DNA of 16,446 nt from an uncultured Collinsella sp. Lineage in GTDB: Bacteria; Actinomycetota; Coriobacteriia; Coriobacteriales; Coriobacteriaceae. Positions 15,199-16,446 of the stretch are shown one piece after another. The number at the start of each line of letters is the position of its first letter. The stretch's first letter is position 1. The DNA lies in assembly GCA_900766165.1 (NCBI GenBank), contig CAAFUK010000025.1:1-16446 (forward strand). The letters run 5' to 3'. The translations under genes were made by a program, and so were the position numbers. Below the pieces are notes generated by a model that was not told the DNA's origin, did not search any database, and saw nothing but the letters and a program-made list of their open reading frames with translations.

Positions 15199-15233
15199 GG
15201 GCAACGCCCTCCATCTGATGGGAGGTGATGCCC
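15199..15233 (+). promoter_or_regulatory. Leader stem hiding the ribosome binding site of the small peptide gene
   Basis: The segments 15199-15214 and 15218-15233 pair at 12 of 16 positions plus two G-U pairs, around the loop CTG. The right half contains GGGAGGTGAT, a near-perfect Shine-Dalgarno sequence, and ends at the base before the ATG. A strong site buried in a stem is a common safeguard in type I toxin mRNAs. Confidence 0.6.
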
Positions 15234-15359
15234 ATGACCGATCTGATTGATTTCGTGAGACTTCTGACCGCTTTGGTCTCGTTCTCCACGGCGCTCGTCG
15301 GGCTTTCCGAGGCACTCAAGCAACGTTCGAAGCAACGTAAAAGGGGTCGCCGCCGCTAA
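15234..15359 (+). CDS. 41-residue membrane peptide with basic tail, holin-like toxin candidate
   Basis: The peptide begins MTDLIDFVRLLTALV and has one hydrophobic helix at about residues 4-27, followed by a strongly basic tail with ten Lys/Arg in the last 13 residues (KQRSKQRKRGRRR). This layout, the size and the MT-x-x-E/D-type start resemble the putative holin-like toxins of the TxpA kind, which insert in the inner membrane. The start is supported by GGGAGGTGAT 3-4 bases upstream and by an extended -10 promoter. The frame is standard in codon use. On the opposite strand a promoter at 15428-15456 points back toward its 3' end, and a hairpin with a T-run on that strand overlaps the last codons. 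Toxicity is an inference; it could be a harmless small membrane protein. Confidence 0.7.
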   Translation: MTDLIDFVRLLTALVSFSTALVGLSEALKQRSKQRKRGRRR

Positions 15360-15421
15360 GGCGTTGACCCCTTAATCCAAGCAACGGCGCTGCCCAGCTT
15401 TCCAGAACTTGGGCTGCCGTC
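15339..15421 (-). ncRNA. Candidate antisense RNA opposing the small peptide gene
   Basis: A predicted RNA of about 83 bases starts near 15421 under the minus-strand promoter and ends at the hairpin with TTTT near 15339. Its first part can fold through the GGC/GCC-rich segment 15385-15419. Its last part is complementary to the 3' end of the peptide mRNA. This is the same convergent layout as TxpA/RatA in Bacillus. No expression evidence is available from sequence. Confidence 0.45.
15341..15373 (-). terminator. Hairpin at the end of the small peptide gene
   Basis: AAGGGGTC (15341-15348) and GACCCCTT (15366-15373) pair perfectly, with extra GCC/GGC pairing inside. On the minus strand TTTT follows the stem, whereas on the plus strand only CTTAATCC follows, so it suits a minus-strand transcript better. 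It overlaps the last four codons and the stop of the peptide gene. Confidence 0.6.
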
Positions 15422-15427
15422 GACACT

Positions 15428-15456
15428 ATTCTACCCACGAATGACATTTTGAACAA
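15428..15456 (-). promoter_or_regulatory. Promoter of the candidate antisense RNA
   Basis: On the minus strand TTGTTC (15456-15451) and TAGAAT (15433-15428) are exactly 17 bases apart. The -10 is identical to that of the opposing peptide gene. No minus-strand coding frame follows that would otherwise explain it. Confidence 0.5.
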
Positions 15457-15480
15457 TCGGCAATGCCGCTCCAAAAGCCA

Positions 15481-15509
15481 GGCACAACTGGCACCAACTG
15501 GCACAACCT
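15481..15509. repeat. Three short tandem direct repeats
   Basis: GGCACAACT, GGCACCAACT and GGCACAACCT follow one another without gaps. They lie between the candidate antisense promoter and palindrome copy B. No function is evident. Confidence 0.5.
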
Positions 15510-15520
15510 AGGCGGTCGCT

Positions 15521-15554
15521 GAATGTGACAAAGGGACTGCCCTTTGTCACATTC
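15521..15554. repeat. Short palindromic repeat, copy B
   Basis: GAATGTGACAAAGGG (15521-15535) and CCCTTTGTCACATTC (15540-15554) form a perfect 15-bp inverted repeat around ACTG. The core GTGACAAAGGGAC is the same as in copy A at 15078. Together the two copies bracket the small peptide unit. Confidence 0.85.
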
Positions 15555-15577
15555 CAAATATTGCCTTTACGTGTTGA

Positions 15578-15622
15578 TGCACACGGTGTGCAATAATACT
15601 CGCACTGTGCAATAGCGCACAG
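15578..15622. promoter_or_regulatory. Paired palindromes upstream of the second TetR gene
   Basis: TGCACACGGTGTGCA (15578-15592) is a perfect palindrome with 7-base arms. CTGTGC (15605-15610) and GCACAG (15617-15622) form a second, looser one. TGTGCAATA is repeated at 15587 and 15606. TGCAATAAT (15589-15597) could be an extended -10. The sites lie 20-65 bases before the TTG start, where a self-repressing TetR protein would bind. Confidence 0.5.
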
Positions 15623-15643
15623 GTTGAGTAACAAGGAGGACGC

Positions 15644-16354
15644 TTGTCCCAGCTCGAGAAATGCGATCGCCGGTCCCTTCGCTCGCAGCGTGCCCTTCGC
15701 CAGGCACTTGCCAGCGAGCTTGCCGAAAGCGGCGACCTTTCGCGCATTAATGTCGCGTCGCTCACCGAGCGCGCTGGCCTTACGCGCCGCACGTTCTATT
15801 CGCACTACCGCGATATTCCCGACTTTATCAATCAAATCGAGGACGGCTTGCTGGCCGAGATCCGTGAGCGCATTGAGCTCATCACCGCAGCTCAGCTGCC
15901 CGACCTCTATCACAACATCGATGATCTTGAGCCGGCATCCGGTTCGGTTGAGCTGCTGCGCTATCTTGCGGCCAATCGCGACCTTATCGGGGCCCTGCTG
16001 GGCCCGGGCGGCGACCCCGCCTTTATTAAAAAGATCATCGATACCGCACGCGAGGCCGTGGTGCCGCGTGCACAGACGGGCATTTTGGGCTTGGCGCTGG
16101 GCACGTTCTTCGACTACTACGTTACCTACGTCGTGAGTGCCGAGGTCGGCCTGATTCAGCGCTGGTTTGAGCGTGGGCTCACCGAATCGCCCGAGGCCAT
16201 GGCGCGCATTATGACGGTTATCGCCTTTGTGCGTCCCGGCGACCTATATGGCCAACCCATCGATATCAACGTGCCGGAATACGGCTTGAAGCTATTGAAC
16301 CTGCAGCTCGAGGACGCGGCCGACACCGCCGCAGCCGTCGAGTCCAACAACTAA
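15644..16354 (+). CDS. TetR family transcriptional regulator with TTG start
   Basis: This 236-residue regulator has a TetR-type helix-turn-helix at about 33-57 (INVASLTERAGLTRRTFYSHYRD). The helical C-terminal part contains GILGLALGTFFDYYVTYVVS and looks like the TetR_C_8-type domain; the ligand is unknown. The TTG at 15644 was chosen because AAGGAGGA lies 3 bases upstream and no ATG or GTG is near the helix-turn-helix start. Paired palindromes directly upstream suggest autoregulation. The next gene begins 11 bases after its stop with its own AGAGGAG site, so the two form an operon and the regulator probably controls that gene. Its identity is lost at the contig edge. Confidence 0.88.
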   Translation: MSQLEKCDRRSLRSQRALRQALASELAESGDLSRINVASLTERAGLTRRTFYSHYRDIPDFINQIEDGLLAEIRERIELITAAQLPDLYHNIDDLEPASGSVELLRYLAANRDLIGALLGPGGDPAFIKKIIDTAREAVVPRAQTGILGLALGTFFDYYVTYVVSAEVGLIQRWFERGLTESPEAMARIMTVIAFVRPGDLYGQPIDINVPEYGLKLLNLQLEDAADTAAAVESNN

Positions 16355-16365
16355 GAGGAGAGACA

Positions 16366-16420
16366 ATGAGCAAACTCGTCGAGGGCATTAAGGACCGTAT
16401 GGTCGCTGCCGCGCGTGAGG
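16366..16420 (+). CDS. First codons of a truncated downstream gene
   Basis: The ATG at 16366 follows AGAGGAG by about 6 bases, 11 bases after the TetR stop. About 18 genuine codons are visible, reading MSKLVEGIKDRMVAAARE. They suggest a charged N-terminal helix, but too little is present to assign a family. The frame runs on into adapter sequence from 16421, so any residues read beyond that point are artificial. Confidence 0.65.
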
Positions 16421-16446
16421 AGATCGGAAGAGCGTCGTGTAGGCAA
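16421..16446 (+). other. Illumina adapter sequence at the contig end
   Basis: The last 26 bases begin AGATCGGAAGAGCGTCGTGT and match the Illumina TruSeq read-through adapter at 25 of 26 positions; the only difference is C at 16444, where the adapter has G. This is library sequence and not part of the genome. Confidence 0.97.

Noticed and set aside
15624..16136. A 170-codon plus-strand frame overlapping the second TetR gene.
   Set aside because: It is out of frame with the helix-turn-helix protein, which has a strong ribosome binding site and family motifs.

Overview
The window looks like one contig from a draft genome of a GC-rich member of the Coriobacteriia, most probably Collinsella or a close gut relative. 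This is an inference from several traits: GC-rich codon use, actinobacterial-type gene content, Tat-type lipoprotein export, and short palindromes with a GTGACAAAGGGAC core of a kind I associate with these genomes. No rRNA or tRNA genes, CRISPR array or insertion sequence were recognised. The last 26 bases match an Illumina adapter with one mismatch, so the right edge is an assembly artefact and not chromosome.

Layout. 1-345: a small or 5'-truncated unknown gene and a strong hairpin terminator. 367-4653 (minus strand): a glutamate/polar amino acid ABC importer operon (Tat lipoprotein, two permeases, ATPase) ending in a class-I-amidotransferase-like gamma-glutamyl hydrolase. A clear promoter lies upstream, and a hairpin sits between the binding protein and the permeases. 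4926-6128 (plus): iron-type alcohol dehydrogenase. 6136-6353: three tandem 57-bp palindromic units between convergent genes. 6411-8192 (minus): a divergent DXP synthase. 8421-9977 (plus): an HD-domain protein and a CmpB-type membrane protein. 10176-12006 (plus): an ammonium transporter and P-II protein pair. 12081-14107 (plus): a TetR regulator, two matching operator palindromes and an MFS efflux gene broken by one in-frame stop. 14220-15077 (plus): a Cof-type HAD phosphatase whose ribosome binding site lies in a perfect 19-bp inverted repeat. 15164-15456: a candidate type I toxin-antitoxin unit bounded by two copies of one palindrome. 15644-16354 (plus): a second TetR regulator starting with TTG, followed by the first codons of another gene cut by the adapter.

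How the genes fit together. Two blocks concern nitrogen: import of glutamate-like amino acids coupled to release of gamma-glutamyl groups, and ammonium uptake under P-II control. The P-II protein lacks the tyrosine that is normally modified. The TetR/MFS pair reads as a drug-responsive efflux switch whose pump has been lost.

The most interesting candidates for something undescribed are the 41-codon membrane peptide at 15234 with an opposing antisense promoter and terminator, the regular palindrome array at 6136-6353, and the RBS-masking palindrome at 14168-14217.
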